From Sphingomonas sp. JC676 (GTDB lineage Bacteria > Pseudomonadota > Alphaproteobacteria > Sphingomonadales > Sphingomonadaceae): a stretch of 64,000 nt of DNA. The notes beneath the pieces are model-generated. The model was not told the DNA's origin, did not search any database, and was given only the letters and a program-made list of their open reading frames with translations. How positions within the stretch are numbered: the first letter of the stretch is position 1; every line of letters begins with the position of its first letter. Positions 7,386 through 15,667 of the stretch are shown here, piece after piece. The stretch is from assembly GCF_014489075.1 (NCBI RefSeq), contig NZ_JACTGR010000001.1, positions 1,240,001-1,304,000 of the forward strand, read 5' to 3'. The position numbers were made by a program, and so were the translations under genes.

Positions 7386-7844
7386 TCACTCCGCCTTGAG
7401 CAAGGCTTCCTCGATCTGCGGCACCGTGTGGCCGGTCAGGTCCTTGCCGATTTCGCCCGCCAGCTTCTCGCTCACCGATACGTGATAATGCTTGCGCAGC
7501 TCGCCCAGCGTTCTGGGCGGCGCGACGATGATCAGCGATTCGAAATCATTGTTGAGCGCCCGCTTCTTGAGCAGCTCCGCTGCCTCAACCGCGAAGCGAT
7601 CCTCCTCCAGCTGGTGGAAATCGACTTCGTCCATGCTGCCCGAGCCCCATTGCGCACCAGCGGTCCGCGTGCCCATCGATCCGCCGGCCAGATCGGTCGC
7701 CTGTTCGTGGTGATCGGGATTGTCTTTGTCGATCAGCTTCTTCGTCACCTGGAGGTTGGGATAGGCGGCGTCGCCTTCGTTGCGGAAGAACAGCATCTTC
7801 CGGCCGTCGACCACAACGACCATCGCGTCATGCGGGACCTGCAT
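7386..7844 (-). CDS. Host attachment family protein (baeRF-like)
   Basis: 152 residues from an ATG at 7844 preceded by a good ribosome-binding site (GAAGGAGA). The start HDAMVVVVDGRKMLFFRNEG, the middle EEDRFAVEAAELLKKRALNN and the end FESLIIVAPPRTLGELRKHY match the protein family named for a protein required for attachment to host cells and related to the bacterial-archaeal eRF1-like (baeRF) superfamily. It is predicted to be cytosolic, with no signal peptide. The family's molecular role is uncertain; the name should not be taken as proof of host interaction. Confidence 0.82.
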   Translation of the reverse strand: MQVPHDAMVVVVDGRKMLFFRNEGDAAYPNLQVTKKLIDKDNPDHHEQATDLAGGSMGTRTAGAQWGSGSMDEVDFHQLEEDRFAVEAAELLKKRALNNDFESLIIVAPPRTLGELRKHYHVSVSEKLAGEIGKDLTGHTVPQIEEALLKAE

Positions 7845-7937
7845 CGTTCGTCTCCTTCGGATTTCGCCGTGGAACGATAACGCCGGGATTCGGCTCAGGG
7901 TTGCGCGGCCCCCGGGGCCTCGCCATAGGCCATGCCC

Positions 7938-9212
7938 ATGCACGACATCCGCGCCATCCGCGAAAACCCCGAAGCCTTCGACGCCGGCCTGGCGAAGCGC
8001 GGGCTCGAACCGCAATCCGCAGCCCTGCTCGCGCTCGACGAGCGCCGCCGCGCGCTGATCACCGAGGTGCAGGAAGTCCAGGCCCGCCGCAACGAGGCCT
8101 CGAAGGCGATCGGCGCGGCCAAGGCGCGGCGTGACGACCCTACCGACCTGATGGCCGAAGTTGCCGCGCTCAAGGAGCGACTGCCGCAGATCGACGCCGA
8201 GGAAAAGGCGCTCGGCGAACAGCTGAACGCTGTGCTCGCAGCATTGCCCAATCTTCCGCTCGCCGACGTGCCCCAGGGGGAAGACGAGAAGGACAACGCC
8301 CTAGTTCACGAACGCGGCGCCCAGCCCAGCTTCGGTTTCGCACCCAGGGAGCATGACGCGATCGGGCCTGCGCTGGGCCTCGATTTCGAGACCGGCGCCC
8401 TGCTCTCCGGTTCGCGCTTCACCTTCGTCCGCGGCGCCGCCGCGCGGCTCCACCGCGCGCTTGGCCAGTTCATGCTCGATACGCTCACTCGCGATCACGG
8501 CTATGAGGAAGCCGTGGTGCCGCTGCTCGTCCGCGACGAGACGATGTTCGGCACCGGCCAGCTTCCCAAGTTCGCCGAGGACAGCTTCCAGACCACCGAC
8601 GGCCGCTGGCTGATCCCCACCGCCGAAGTCAGCCTGACCAACGCCGTACGCGAGAAGATCCTCTCCGCCGATGTGCTGCCGCTGCGGCTGACCGCGATGA
8701 GCGCCTGCTTTCGCTCCGAGGCCGGCGCTGCAGGCCGCGACACGCGCGGCTATATCCGCCAGCATCAGTTCGAGAAGGTCGAGATGGTCTCGATCACCGC
8801 CCCCGAGGCATCGGAGACCGAGCATGAGCGGATGACCGCCTGCGCCGAGGATATTCTCACTAAACTCGGCCTCGCCTTTCGCCGCATGAAGCTGTGCACC
8901 GGCGACATGGGCTTCACCGCCGCGCGTACCTATGATCTCGAAGTCTGGCTGCCCGGCCAGAACCAGTATCGCGAGATCTCGAGCTGCTCGACCTGCGGCG
9001 ATTTCCAGGCGCGCCGCATGAACGCGCGCTTCCGTCCCGAGGGCGAGAAGAACACCCGCTTCGTCCACACACTCAACGGCTCGGGCCTCGCGGTCGGCCG
9101 CACTTTGGTCGCCGTGGTCGAAAATTATCAGCAGGAAGACGGCTCGATCGCGGTGCCGGAGGTGCTGCAGGCGTATCTCGGCGGGTTGAACCGCCTGGAG
9201 CCCAAGGCTTGA
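7938..9212 (+). CDS. serS: Seryl-tRNA synthetase
   Basis: The 424-residue enzyme charges tRNA-Ser with serine. The N-terminal long coiled coil (about residues 1-110, [17 protein letters not shown] onward, with [13 protein letters not shown]) contacts the tRNA arm. The class II core follows: [20 protein letters not shown] is motif 2 and [20 protein letters not shown] is motif 3. I start at the second ATG (7938), which gives the usual N-terminus; the ATG at 7932 is the alternative. It is divergent from the host-attachment gene, and a palindromic repeat separates it from surE. Confidence 0.95.
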   Translation: MHDIRAIRENPEAFDAGLAKRGLEPQSAALLALDERRRALITEVQEVQARRNEASKAIGAAKARRDDPTDLMAEVAALKERLPQIDAEEKALGEQLNAVLAALPNLPLADVPQGEDEKDNALVHERGAQPSFGFAPREHDAIGPALGLDFETGALLSGSRFTFVRGAAARLHRALGQFMLDTLTRDHGYEEAVVPLLVRDETMFGTGQLPKFAEDSFQTTDGRWLIPTAEVSLTNAVREKILSADVLPLRLTAMSACFRSEAGAAGRDTRGYIRQHQFEKVEMVSITAPEASETEHERMTACAEDILTKLGLAFRRMKLCTGDMGFTAARTYDLEVWLPGQNQYREISSCSTCGDFQARRMNARFRPEGEKNTRFVHTLNGSGLAVGRTLVAVVENYQQEDGSIAVPEVLQAYLGGLNRLEPKA

Positions 9213-9223
9213 GTGCCACCTTC

Positions 9224-9374
9224 ATTCCTCCCCCAGCTCCGCTGGGGGAGGGGGACCATCGCGTAGCGATGGTGGAGGGGCCGCAGTCGCAGACGGCGGT
9301 GTTCCACCGCCTTCCCTCCACCACCGGCCTGCAGCCGGCGGTCCCCCTCCCCGAGATAAGCTCGGGGAGGAGTT
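9224..9374. repeat. Palindromic intergenic repeat, copy 1 (about 150 bp)
   Basis: The element begins with a CCTCCCCCAGCT-type arm and ends in the inverted arm AGCTCGGGGAGGAG. Inside are GGTGGAGGGGCCGC and, inverted, CCCTCCACCACC, plus small palindromes such as ATCGCGTAGCGAT and GGCCTGCAGCC. The same architecture recurs at 26254-26404. It has no coding capacity and sits 3' of serS and just before surE. It resembles the REP/MITE-like short palindromic elements that are common between genes in sphingomonads. Confidence 0.7.
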
Positions 9375-9381
9375 AAGTCAG

Positions 9382-10146
9382 ATGCGTATCCTCCTGACCA
9401 ATGACGACGGCTATCACGCCCGCGGCCTTGCCGTGCTCGAACGCATCGCGCGGACGATCTCGGACGACATCACCATCGTCGCCCCGGCCGAGGAGCAATC
9501 GGGCAAGAGCCGTTCGCTGACCCTTACCGAGCCGTTCCGCGTCTCGAAGCGCGGCGAGAACCGCTACGCCGTGCGCGGCACGCCCACCGATTGCGTGATG
9601 TTCGCCCTCGCCGAGCCGATGAAGGGCAATCCGCCCGATCTCGTGCTTTCCGGCGTCAACCGCGGTGGCAATCTGGCCGAGGATGTCAGCTATTCGGGCA
9701 CGGTCTCCGCTGCGATGGAGGGCGCGCTGGCGGGAATCCGCTCGGTCGCGCTCAGCCAGCGTTATGCCCAGAGCGGCATGGGCGACAAGGTACCGTTCGA
9801 CACTGCCGAGGCCTGGGGCGAGCGCACGCTGCGTCCGCTGCTCGATCTCGAATGGGCACCGCGCACCCTCATCAACATCAATTTCCCGCCGGTCGAAGCG
9901 GATGCGGTGCAGGGCATCCGTGTCGTCTCGCAGGGCCTGCGCGATTATGGCCGGGTCGGGCTCGACAAGCGCACCGATCCGCGCGGCTTCGATTATTACT
10001 GGCTGGCGATGGGCCGCCTGCCCCACCAGCCGGTGCCGGACACCGATCTCGACGCGATCGAGCAGGGATTCGTCACCGTCACGCCGCTGCATCTGGACCT
10101 GACGCACCGCGAATCTCTCGATATGCTCGCCGCTGCCTATCGTTGA
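9382..10146 (+). CDS. surE: 5'/3'-nucleotidase SurE
   Basis: 254 residues, typical family length. The N-terminus MRILLTNDDGYHARGL carries the metal-binding Asp-Asp pair of SurE; APAEEQSGKSRSLTL, RGTPTDCVMFAL and LSGVNRGGNLAEDVSYSGTV supply the remaining active-site elements. SurE is a cytoplasmic metal-dependent phosphatase acting on nucleoside monophosphates, linked to stationary-phase survival. It is followed 22 bases later by a LysM/M23 lipoprotein gene, the surE-nlpD arrangement, without a pcm gene between them. Confidence 0.95.
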   Translation: MRILLTNDDGYHARGLAVLERIARTISDDITIVAPAEEQSGKSRSLTLTEPFRVSKRGENRYAVRGTPTDCVMFALAEPMKGNPPDLVLSGVNRGGNLAEDVSYSGTVSAAMEGALAGIRSVALSQRYAQSGMGDKVPFDTAEAWGERTLRPLLDLEWAPRTLININFPPVEADAVQGIRVVSQGLRDYGRVGLDKRTDPRGFDYYWLAMGRLPHQPVPDTDLDAIEQGFVTVTPLHLDLTHRESLDMLAAAYR

Positions 10147-10168
10147 GACGGGTGCAGGGGGAAATAGA

Positions 10169-11248
10169 ATGACGAGGGTGGTGCTTGCCCTGATGATGGC
10201 TGTCGGGCTTTCGGCCTGCATTCCGCCGGGCGCTGCCCGGTCCGAATATGATCCTGCCCCGCCACCTTCGGCGCCGCTTCCCCAGCCCCGGGATCAGCCG
10301 CAGCAATCCCCACCGCCCGAGCAGGACGTCCGCGTCCTCCCCGCGCCGCCCCAGGCCTGGGAGGCGCGCCGCGTCACCGCCGACGCGCGTCTGGTCGCGG
10401 CGAGCACCTATTCGGTCCAGCCCGGCGACACGCTGCGCAGCATCGCCGACAAGACCGGCGCCGGATCGGAAGCGATCGCCCGCGCCAACGGCATCGTCCC
10501 GCCGCATACCATCTTCCCCGGCCAGCGCCTGACGATCCCCGGCGGCCGCTATCACCTGGTCCGCGCCGGCGAGAGCGGTATCGCGATCGCGCGCGCTTAT
10601 GGCATGGACTGGTCGCGCATCGTCACCGCCAATGCGCTCGCCGAGCCCTATATCCTGCGTACCGGTCAGCGACTGCTGATCCCCTCCTCGTCCACTTCGC
10701 CCACCCAGTCGCGCGAGGAGCGCGCCGCAGCCTTCCATATCGATATCGATGACCTGCTGACCGGCAGCCAGCCCGCGCTTGCCCGCACGGAGAAACCGGC
10801 CAAGCCCAGCGCGTCGCCCAGGCGCGTGCTGCCCGCCACCGCGGCGGTCGCCACGCCGCCACGCCTTGTCGGCCAGTTCGCCTGGCCGGTGCGCGGGCAA
10901 GTGGTAAAGCGCTTCGGCGCGGGCGCGAGCGGCGAGCGCAATGACGGGATCAAGATCGCGGTGCCGCGGGCCACGCCGGTGCTCGCCGCTGCCGACGGGG
11001 TCGTCGCCTATGTCGGCAATGACGTGCCCGCGCTGGGCGGGCTCGTCATCCTGCGCCACGGCAATGGCTGGACGAGCGTCTACGGCCATGCCAGCCAGCT
11101 GCTCGTCCAGCGCGGCCAATCGGTGAAGAAGGGTCAGAAGATCGCGCTCTCCGGCAACACCGGCTTCGCCGACCGGCCCGAACTCCATTTCGAGATCCGC
11201 AAGGGCCGCACGCCTGTGGACCCCACCTCCCAGTTGCCGGCACGCTGA
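10169..11248 (+). CDS. LysM and M23 peptidase-domain lipoprotein (NlpD-like)
   Basis: 359 residues. It starts with a lipoprotein signal (VVLALMMAVGLSACIPPG, lipobox LSAC). A proline-rich linker follows, then two LysM modules (TYSVQPGDTLRSIADKTG and YHLVRAGESGIAIARAYG) that bind peptidoglycan, and a C-terminal M23 domain (WPVRGQVVKRFGAGASGERN, YGHASQLLVQRGQSVKKGQK, ELHFEIRKG). In the M23 core the first zinc-ligand motif (normally H-x3-D) reads as NDGIKI, so the His is missing, as in NlpD/EnvC-type regulators of amidases. It is therefore more likely an outer-membrane amidase activator than a peptidase. It overlaps the next gene by 1 base. Confidence 0.88.
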   Translation: MTRVVLALMMAVGLSACIPPGAARSEYDPAPPPSAPLPQPRDQPQQSPPPEQDVRVLPAPPQAWEARRVTADARLVAASTYSVQPGDTLRSIADKTGAGSEAIARANGIVPPHTIFPGQRLTIPGGRYHLVRAGESGIAIARAYGMDWSRIVTANALAEPYILRTGQRLLIPSSSTSPTQSREERAAAFHIDIDDLLTGSQPALARTEKPAKPSASPRRVLPATAAVATPPRLVGQFAWPVRGQVVKRFGAGASGERNDGIKIAVPRATPVLAAADGVVAYVGNDVPALGGLVILRHGNGWTSVYGHASQLLVQRGQSVKKGQKIALSGNTGFADRPELHFEIRKGRTPVDPTSQLPAR

Positions 11249-11592
11249 TGGTCGAGCGCCTCCTCCCGATCCTGCTGCTCGCCGCCTCGAACGTCTTCAT
11301 GACCTTCGCCTGGTACGGGCACCTCAAGTTCAAGCAGGCGCCGCTGCTGCTGGTGATCGTTGCAAGCTGGGGCATTGCGCTGTTCGAATATTGCCTCGCC
11401 GTTCCGGCCAACCGCTACGGCAGCAACGTCTATTCCGCCGCCCAGCTCAAAGCGATGCAGGAAGTCATCACCCTTACCGTCTTTGCCGGCTTCTCAGTGC
11501 TCTATCTCGGGCAGAAGATCACCACGAACCATTTGATCGGTTTCGCGCTGATCGCGGCGGGCGCGTGGTTCGTGTTTCGCGCGCCCGCCTGA
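11248..11592 (+). CDS. DMT-superfamily small membrane protein (DUF486)
   Basis: 114 residues with four hydrophobic segments: about 4-24, 30-50 (LLLVIVASWGIALFEYCLAV), 70-90 and 95-112. The motifs WYGHLKFK, SWGIALFEYCLAVPANR and KAMQEVITLTVFAGFSVLYL are those of DUF486, small four-helix proteins related to drug/metabolite transporters. The transport substrate is unknown. The ATG overlaps the stop of the M23 gene (TGATG), suggesting translational coupling within the surE transcript. Confidence 0.85.
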   Translation: MVERLLPILLLAASNVFMTFAWYGHLKFKQAPLLLVIVASWGIALFEYCLAVPANRYGSNVYSAAQLKAMQEVITLTVFAGFSVLYLGQKITTNHLIGFALIAAGAWFVFRAPA

Positions 11593-11596
11593 CGGG

Positions 11597-12001
11597 TCAG
11601 GAAAGCAGCCCGAAGATCGCGCCCATCACCAGGTAGATGACGATCCAATAGCCTGCGTCGATCAGGAACAGCGCGCGCGGCATGCGTGAGAACAGATAGT
11701 TCACCCCGATCGACGTCGCGATGAAACCCACGCCGATGATCGATGCGATCACCAGCGAATGGTGCAGCCCCACCGGCGCGTCATAGGTCTGATAGAGATG
11801 GTCGAGCATGAACGCCGCGACCAGGTTGAGCACGAAGGTCGTCCCGAAGATCAGCGGCATGTTCGCGCCGCTCTTGAGTTGTTCCTCGCTCAGCCCGCGC
11901 GCCTTCATCCACGCCTTGCCGAACAGCGGACCATACCAGATCCCGCCCACCATGAACCCCGCCAATGCGGCCACGACGATCGCCAGCCAGTGAAAATGCA
12001 T
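11597..12001 (-). CDS. DUF1761 family membrane protein
   Basis: 134 residues with four transmembrane segments. The N-terminal WLAIVVAALAGFMVGGIWYG followed by PLFGKAWMKARGLSEEQLK is the recognisable DUF1761 pattern, a small inner-membrane family without assigned function. The start ATG at 12001 is preceded by a GGGGAGGAAA ribosome-binding site. It converges with the DUF486 gene, leaving only 4 bases between the two stops. Confidence 0.85.
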   Translation of the reverse strand: MHFHWLAIVVAALAGFMVGGIWYGPLFGKAWMKARGLSEEQLKSGANMPLIFGTTFVLNLVAAFMLDHLYQTYDAPVGLHHSLVIASIIGVGFIATSIGVNYLFSRMPRALFLIDAGYWIVIYLVMGAIFGLLS

Positions 12002-12092
12002 GATTTCCTCCCCTAATCTGCAGAGGCAGGAAGATAGGCGGGAAAGCCCGCGCTAGCAATTTCGCCGAAAATCCCTATGTGCCGCGCCAATC

Positions 12093-13421
12093 ATGGCAAC
12101 CAAACTCCCCGAGGCGCCCCGCGTGGGCATGGTGTCGCTCGGCTGTCCCAAGAACCTGGTCGACAGCGAGCGGATCCTGACGAAGCTGCGTTCTGACGGC
12201 TATGCGATGTCGCCCGACTATGCCGGCGCGGACGTCGTGCTGGTCAACACCTGCGGCTTCCTCGACAGCGCCAAGGAGGAGTCGCTCGAAGCGATCGGCG
12301 AGGCGATTGCCGAGAATGGCCGCGTCATCGTCACCGGCTGCATGGGCAAGGAGGCGGAGATGATCCGCCTGAAATTCCCCAACGTCCTCGCCGTCACCGG
12401 CGCGCATCAATATGAGGAAGTCGTCGGTGCGGTGCACGACGCGGCGCCGATGCCGCCGAACGCCTTCCTGAACCTGGTGCCGGAAAGCGGCCTCAAGCTC
12501 ACACCGCGCCACTACAGTTATCTGAAGATCTCCGAAGGCTGCAACCATCGCTGCGCCTTCTGCATCATCCCCAGCCTGCGCGGTGACCTGGTCAGCCGCC
12601 GCCCCGATGCGATTTTACGCGAGGCGGAAAAGCTCGTGGAAGCGGGCACCAAGGAACTGCTGGTCATCAGCCAGGATACGTCTGCCTATGGCGTCGATAT
12701 CCGCAAGCAGCCGCGCATGTGGAAGGGGCAGGAAGTGATCCCCCACATGACCGATCTCGCCCGCGAGCTTGGCAAGATCGCCCCCTGGGTACGGCTCCAT
12801 TATGTCTACCCCTACCCCCATGTCGACCAGGTCATCCCGCTGATGGCCGAGGGGCTGATCCTCCCCTATCTCGACATTCCGTTCCAGCATGCCGCGCCGG
12901 CGGTGCTGCGCCGGATGAAGCGTCCGGCCAACGAGGCCAAGGTGCTAGAGCGCCTCAAGAATTGGCGCGCGATCGCCCCGGACATCGCGATCCGCTCGAC
13001 CTTCGTCGTCGGCTTCCCTGGCGAGACCGAGGCGGATTTCCAATATCTGCTCGACTGGCTCGACGAGGCCCAGCTCGACCGCGTCGGCGCATTCCGCTTC
13101 GAGCCGGTCGAAGGCGCCTCCGCCAACGACCTGCCCGATCCGGTGCCCGAAGAGGTCAAGGAAGAGCGCTACGCCCGCATCATGGAGAAGACCGCCGCAA
13201 TCTCCGCCGCCAAGCTCCAGGCCAAGGTCGGCCGCACGCTCGAAGTGATCGTCGACGCGGTCGACGGCGAAGGCGCCACGGGGCGATCCCAGGCCGACGC
13301 GCCCGAGATCGACGGTGAGGTCTTCCTGCGCGACTCGAGCCATCTCAAGCAGGGCGACATCGTCCAGGTCGAGATCGAGGACGCCGACGAGCACGATCTC
13401 TACGGCGTACCGCTCGCCTGA
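12093..13421 (+). CDS. rimO: Ribosomal protein S12 methylthiotransferase RimO
   Basis: 442 residues, normal for RimO, a radical-SAM enzyme that adds a methylthio group to an aspartate of ribosomal protein S12. The N-terminal UPF0004 domain has three cluster cysteines ([33 protein letters not shown]). The radical-SAM domain carries [11 protein letters not shown] (C-x3-C-x2-C), and a TRAM domain closes the protein ([20 protein letters not shown]). The 3' end overlaps the convergent LysR gene by 22 bases. Confidence 0.96.
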   Translation: MATKLPEAPRVGMVSLGCPKNLVDSERILTKLRSDGYAMSPDYAGADVVLVNTCGFLDSAKEESLEAIGEAIAENGRVIVTGCMGKEAEMIRLKFPNVLAVTGAHQYEEVVGAVHDAAPMPPNAFLNLVPESGLKLTPRHYSYLKISEGCNHRCAFCIIPSLRGDLVSRRPDAILREAEKLVEAGTKELLVISQDTSAYGVDIRKQPRMWKGQEVIPHMTDLARELGKIAPWVRLHYVYPYPHVDQVIPLMAEGLILPYLDIPFQHAAPAVLRRMKRPANEAKVLERLKNWRAIAPDIAIRSTFVVGFPGETEADFQYLLDWLDEAQLDRVGAFRFEPVEGASANDLPDPVPEEVKEERYARIMEKTAAISAAKLQAKVGRTLEVIVDAVDGEGATGRSQADAPEIDGEVFLRDSSHLKQGDIVQVEIEDADEHDLYGVPLA

Positions 13422-14260
13422 TCGAGACAGGCGCGGATCAGCGCCGCCTCGGGCGAGGCGAGCGCGCTGCCGACGCCGCACAGATAGATCGTGTTGGCGC
13501 ATTGCCCAGGCGCTGGGACAAGCCCGAACGCAAGGCACGCATCGAGCGGCGCGATCGTCGCGCCGCGTCCCGCGCGAACGCCAGCCAGCGCTTCCTCGAG
13601 CTCGATGCAATGGTCGTGCTGGATCAACGCGGCGGGCTGGCGGCCATGGACATCGGCGAACCAGCGTCCGAACACATAGTCATGCTCGTCATAGGTGATG
13701 AAGCGCAGCCGTTCGATCGATTCCAGGTCCGACACGTCTCGCGTCCCTTCGCCCACCAGGACCAGCGCCTCGCTGGCCACTGCGACGCTGTCGATCGGCA
13801 CCGCGGTCACCGCGCGATAGGTGACGGCGAGGTCGATCCGTCCAGCCGACAGCGCCGCGAGCAGATCCGCATGCGCGCCCGTCACGAAAATCAGCGGTCG
13901 CGCCGCGTCGAGCGCATCCAACAGCCGCGGTGCCAGCCGGTACCGCGCGAATCCGGTCACCGCGCCTATCCGCAGCGGTGATTGCGAGACATCGGCGCGA
14001 CTGAGATGCGCGCGCACCCGCTCGATCTCGTCGAGCGCCCGTCCGATCGTCTCGAACAGCACGCGTCCCCGCGGTGTCAGGCGCAGGGCGCGGCCGGATC
14101 GCTCCATCAGGACCACGCCGACATCGCGCTCGAAGCGTCGCAAATCGTTGTGCACGGCCGGGGGCGACTTGCCGATCGCCCGCGCCGCGGCGGTGATGCC
14201 GCCCGCCCGCGCAACCGCGTGAAACACCGCCGCCCGGCGAAGATCTGCGCCCTCCAACAT
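13400..14260 (-). CDS. LysR family transcriptional regulator
   Basis: 286 residues from the ATG at 14260 (a TTG at 14287 would add nine). The N-terminal winged helix-turn-helix ([30 protein letters not shown]) and the following [10 protein letters not shown] linker are typical of LysR proteins. The C-terminal periplasmic-binding-like domain would sense a small effector. The divergent neighbour encodes a secreted protein, and a perfect inverted repeat with LysR-like spacing lies between them, so it probably regulates that gene. Effector unknown. Confidence 0.88.
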   Translation of the reverse strand: MLEGADLRRAAVFHAVARAGGITAAARAIGKSPPAVHNDLRRFERDVGVVLMERSGRALRLTPRGRVLFETIGRALDEIERVRAHLSRADVSQSPLRIGAVTGFARYRLAPRLLDALDAARPLIFVTGAHADLLAALSAGRIDLAVTYRAVTAVPIDSVAVASEALVLVGEGTRDVSDLESIERLRFITYDEHDYVFGRWFADVHGRQPAALIQHDHCIELEEALAGVRAGRGATIAPLDACLAFGLVPAPGQCANTIYLCGVGSALASPEAALIRACLDQASGTP

Positions 14261-14285
14261 TCGATAAAACCTAACGATCGCATCC

Positions 14286-14308
14286 AATCTTCCAAATTAT
14301 CGAAGATT
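14286..14308. promoter_or_regulatory. Candidate LysR operator in the divergent spacer
   Basis: AATCTTC and GAAGATT form a perfect 7-bp dyad around a 9-base AT-rich centre. It contains TTC-N9-GAA, which satisfies the T-N11-A rule for LysR-type regulators. It lies between the LysR gene (start 14260) and the gene starting at 14347, as expected for an autoregulatory, divergent-promoter site. Confidence 0.5.
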
Positions 14309-14346
14309 GCAGGAAGGTCTAGACCGGTGGCCGAAGGAGACTCGCC

Positions 14347-15033
14347 ATGTCCCGCTCCCGCTCCCGCTTCCTGGCGCTCGCGCTATTCGCCCTCCCCTTG
14401 CCCGCGATGGCGCAAACCGGCGGTACCGCGCATCTCTACGCTTATACCCTCAGCGATCGGCCCTCCTTCGAGAAAGGCTATCGCAAGCATCTCGAATGGC
14501 ACGCCGCGCGCGGCGACAAGCTCGCCTGGTTCGCCTGGTATGTGATGGCGGGCGACCGCGCGGGTGCCTTTGTCGATGGTACTTTCGGTACCACGCCCCA
14601 GGGCCTGGCCAATCGGCCCGATCCCGAAGGGGACGGCGCCGATTTCCGCGCGAATGCGGCACCCTTCGCCAAGGCGCTCGGCGATGAAGGCTGGGAGCTT
14701 TGGCGCCAGGCCAGCACCGCTACTCCGCTTGAGGAGCGTCAGTCCGCCCCCCTAATCCAGGTCCATGCGATCGCCGTTAGCGATCCTGCCCGGTTCGAGG
14801 CGGCATTGGTCGCTCGCCCTATCCCGAATGCAAGCTGGTACCGTGCGATCGGCGACGGGCCGGCCGCCTATCTCCTTGTCACACCGGCTACTTCCGTGGA
14901 TGTCCGGCCCGACCTTGCCGGGTTGTTGCAACGCGGCCATCCCGCGCTGGCCCTTGCGCATGCCGTGCGGTCCGAAACCTGGCGCTATGCGCCGCGGCTT
15001 GCACTGATGCCCGGAGGAACGCTGGCGCCTTGA
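14347..15033 (+). CDS. Secreted protein of unknown function, divergent from the LysR gene
   Basis: 228 residues with a clear signal peptide (FLALALFALPLPAMAQ, cleavage after AMA). The ATG has a strong ribosome-binding site (GAAGGAGA). The mature part has two similar halves (HLYAYTLSDRPSFEKGYRKH and QVHAIAVSDPARFEAALVAR), each beginning with an aromatic/His strand and SDxxxFE. This suggests a duplicated alpha-beta barrel (ferredoxin-like or NIPSNAP-like) periplasmic protein. I do not recognise a named family. It is probably controlled by the adjacent LysR regulator. Confidence 0.7.
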   Translation: MSRSRSRFLALALFALPLPAMAQTGGTAHLYAYTLSDRPSFEKGYRKHLEWHAARGDKLAWFAWYVMAGDRAGAFVDGTFGTTPQGLANRPDPEGDGADFRANAAPFAKALGDEGWELWRQASTATPLEERQSAPLIQVHAIAVSDPARFEAALVARPIPNASWYRAIGDGPAAYLLVTPATSVDVRPDLAGLLQRGHPALALAHAVRSETWRYAPRLALMPGGTLAP

Positions 15034-15068
15034 AGCATGATCTCTGGGGCGTGCCGCTCATATAAAGG

Positions 15069-15093
15069 GGCGGCGCTCGCCAGGAGCGCCGCC
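15069..15093. terminator. GC-rich hairpin between convergent genes
   Basis: GGCGGCGCT and AGCGCCGCC make a perfect 9-bp stem with a 7-base loop, between the secreted protein gene (+) and the small membrane protein gene (-). Position and symmetry suit a bidirectional terminator; there is no T-tract. Confidence 0.5.
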
Positions 15094-15099
15094 ACCCAC

Positions 15100-15375
15100 T
15101 CAACGCGCCTTGGCGTTCATCCCTATCACCGCATCGACAAACGTCGCGACGGCGAGTCCGCCGAAGAACGCGGTCAGCCCCGTGATGAGCAGGCCCTGGT
15201 CCTTCAGCATCGGCTCGAAGACCACGACCGCCGCGATGCCGCCCGCCACGCCGAGCAGGCCATCAACCAACCGCCACCAAGGCTCGGGATCGGGATGCGG
15301 CGGGCGCGGCCAGCGCCACCAACCTGGCCATTTGGTTCCACACCACCCCATCATTGCTGCATATGCAAATAACAT
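15100..15375 (-). CDS. Small Trp/Pro-rich membrane protein of unknown function (91 aa)
   Basis: The ATG at 15375 follows AAGGGGAGGA, a strong ribosome-binding site. The N-terminal third is rich in Trp and Pro (WCGTKWPGWWRWPRPPHPDP). It is followed by two hydrophobic helices (VDGLLGVAGGIAAVVVFEPM and LLITGLTAFFGGLAVATFVD), suggesting a two-pass inner-membrane protein with an aromatic cytoplasmic or interfacial head. No family is recognised. Confidence 0.65.
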   Translation of the reverse strand: MLFAYAAMMGWCGTKWPGWWRWPRPPHPDPEPWWRLVDGLLGVAGGIAAVVVFEPMLKDQGLLITGLTAFFGGLAVATFVDAVIGMNAKAR

Positions 15376-15667
15376 CGGAGTCCTCCCCTTGTTATGTCAC
15401 AGTTCCAGCCGATACAGCGCCTTGGCTGGACTCGCAGAGTATCATTATTAGATTTGATCGTACAGCGAGCGGGACTGATGCATTATTAGAACATGATTAA
15501 AGGTCTATTTTGGATATTTTTTCTGAATTTCCCATCCGGCATGAGACGCAGGGAACCCTCCATTCACCCCACGTAATCGTTCCCAAGGGTATAACCGCCG
15601 ACTAAGGCCGGGGTGACGACATGCGGTTCGCCGCATATGCTCGTTGCCAGTCCCTGGGGGAGGCTTC
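15376..15667. other. Intergenic stretch with an AT-rich core
   Basis: About 290 bases lie between the two divergent genes. The segment from about 15430 to 15535 is clearly richer in A/T than the rest of the window (ATCATTATTAG, GCATTATTAGAACATG, TTGGATATTTTTTC), whereas the last 100 bases return to normal composition. It probably holds the promoters of both genes; no operator or RNA gene was recognised. Confidence 0.4.

Noticed and set aside
10910-11200. Calling the M23 protein an active zinc endopeptidase
   Set aside because: The first zinc-ligand motif lacks its His (NDGIKI), so an amidase-activator role is more likely.
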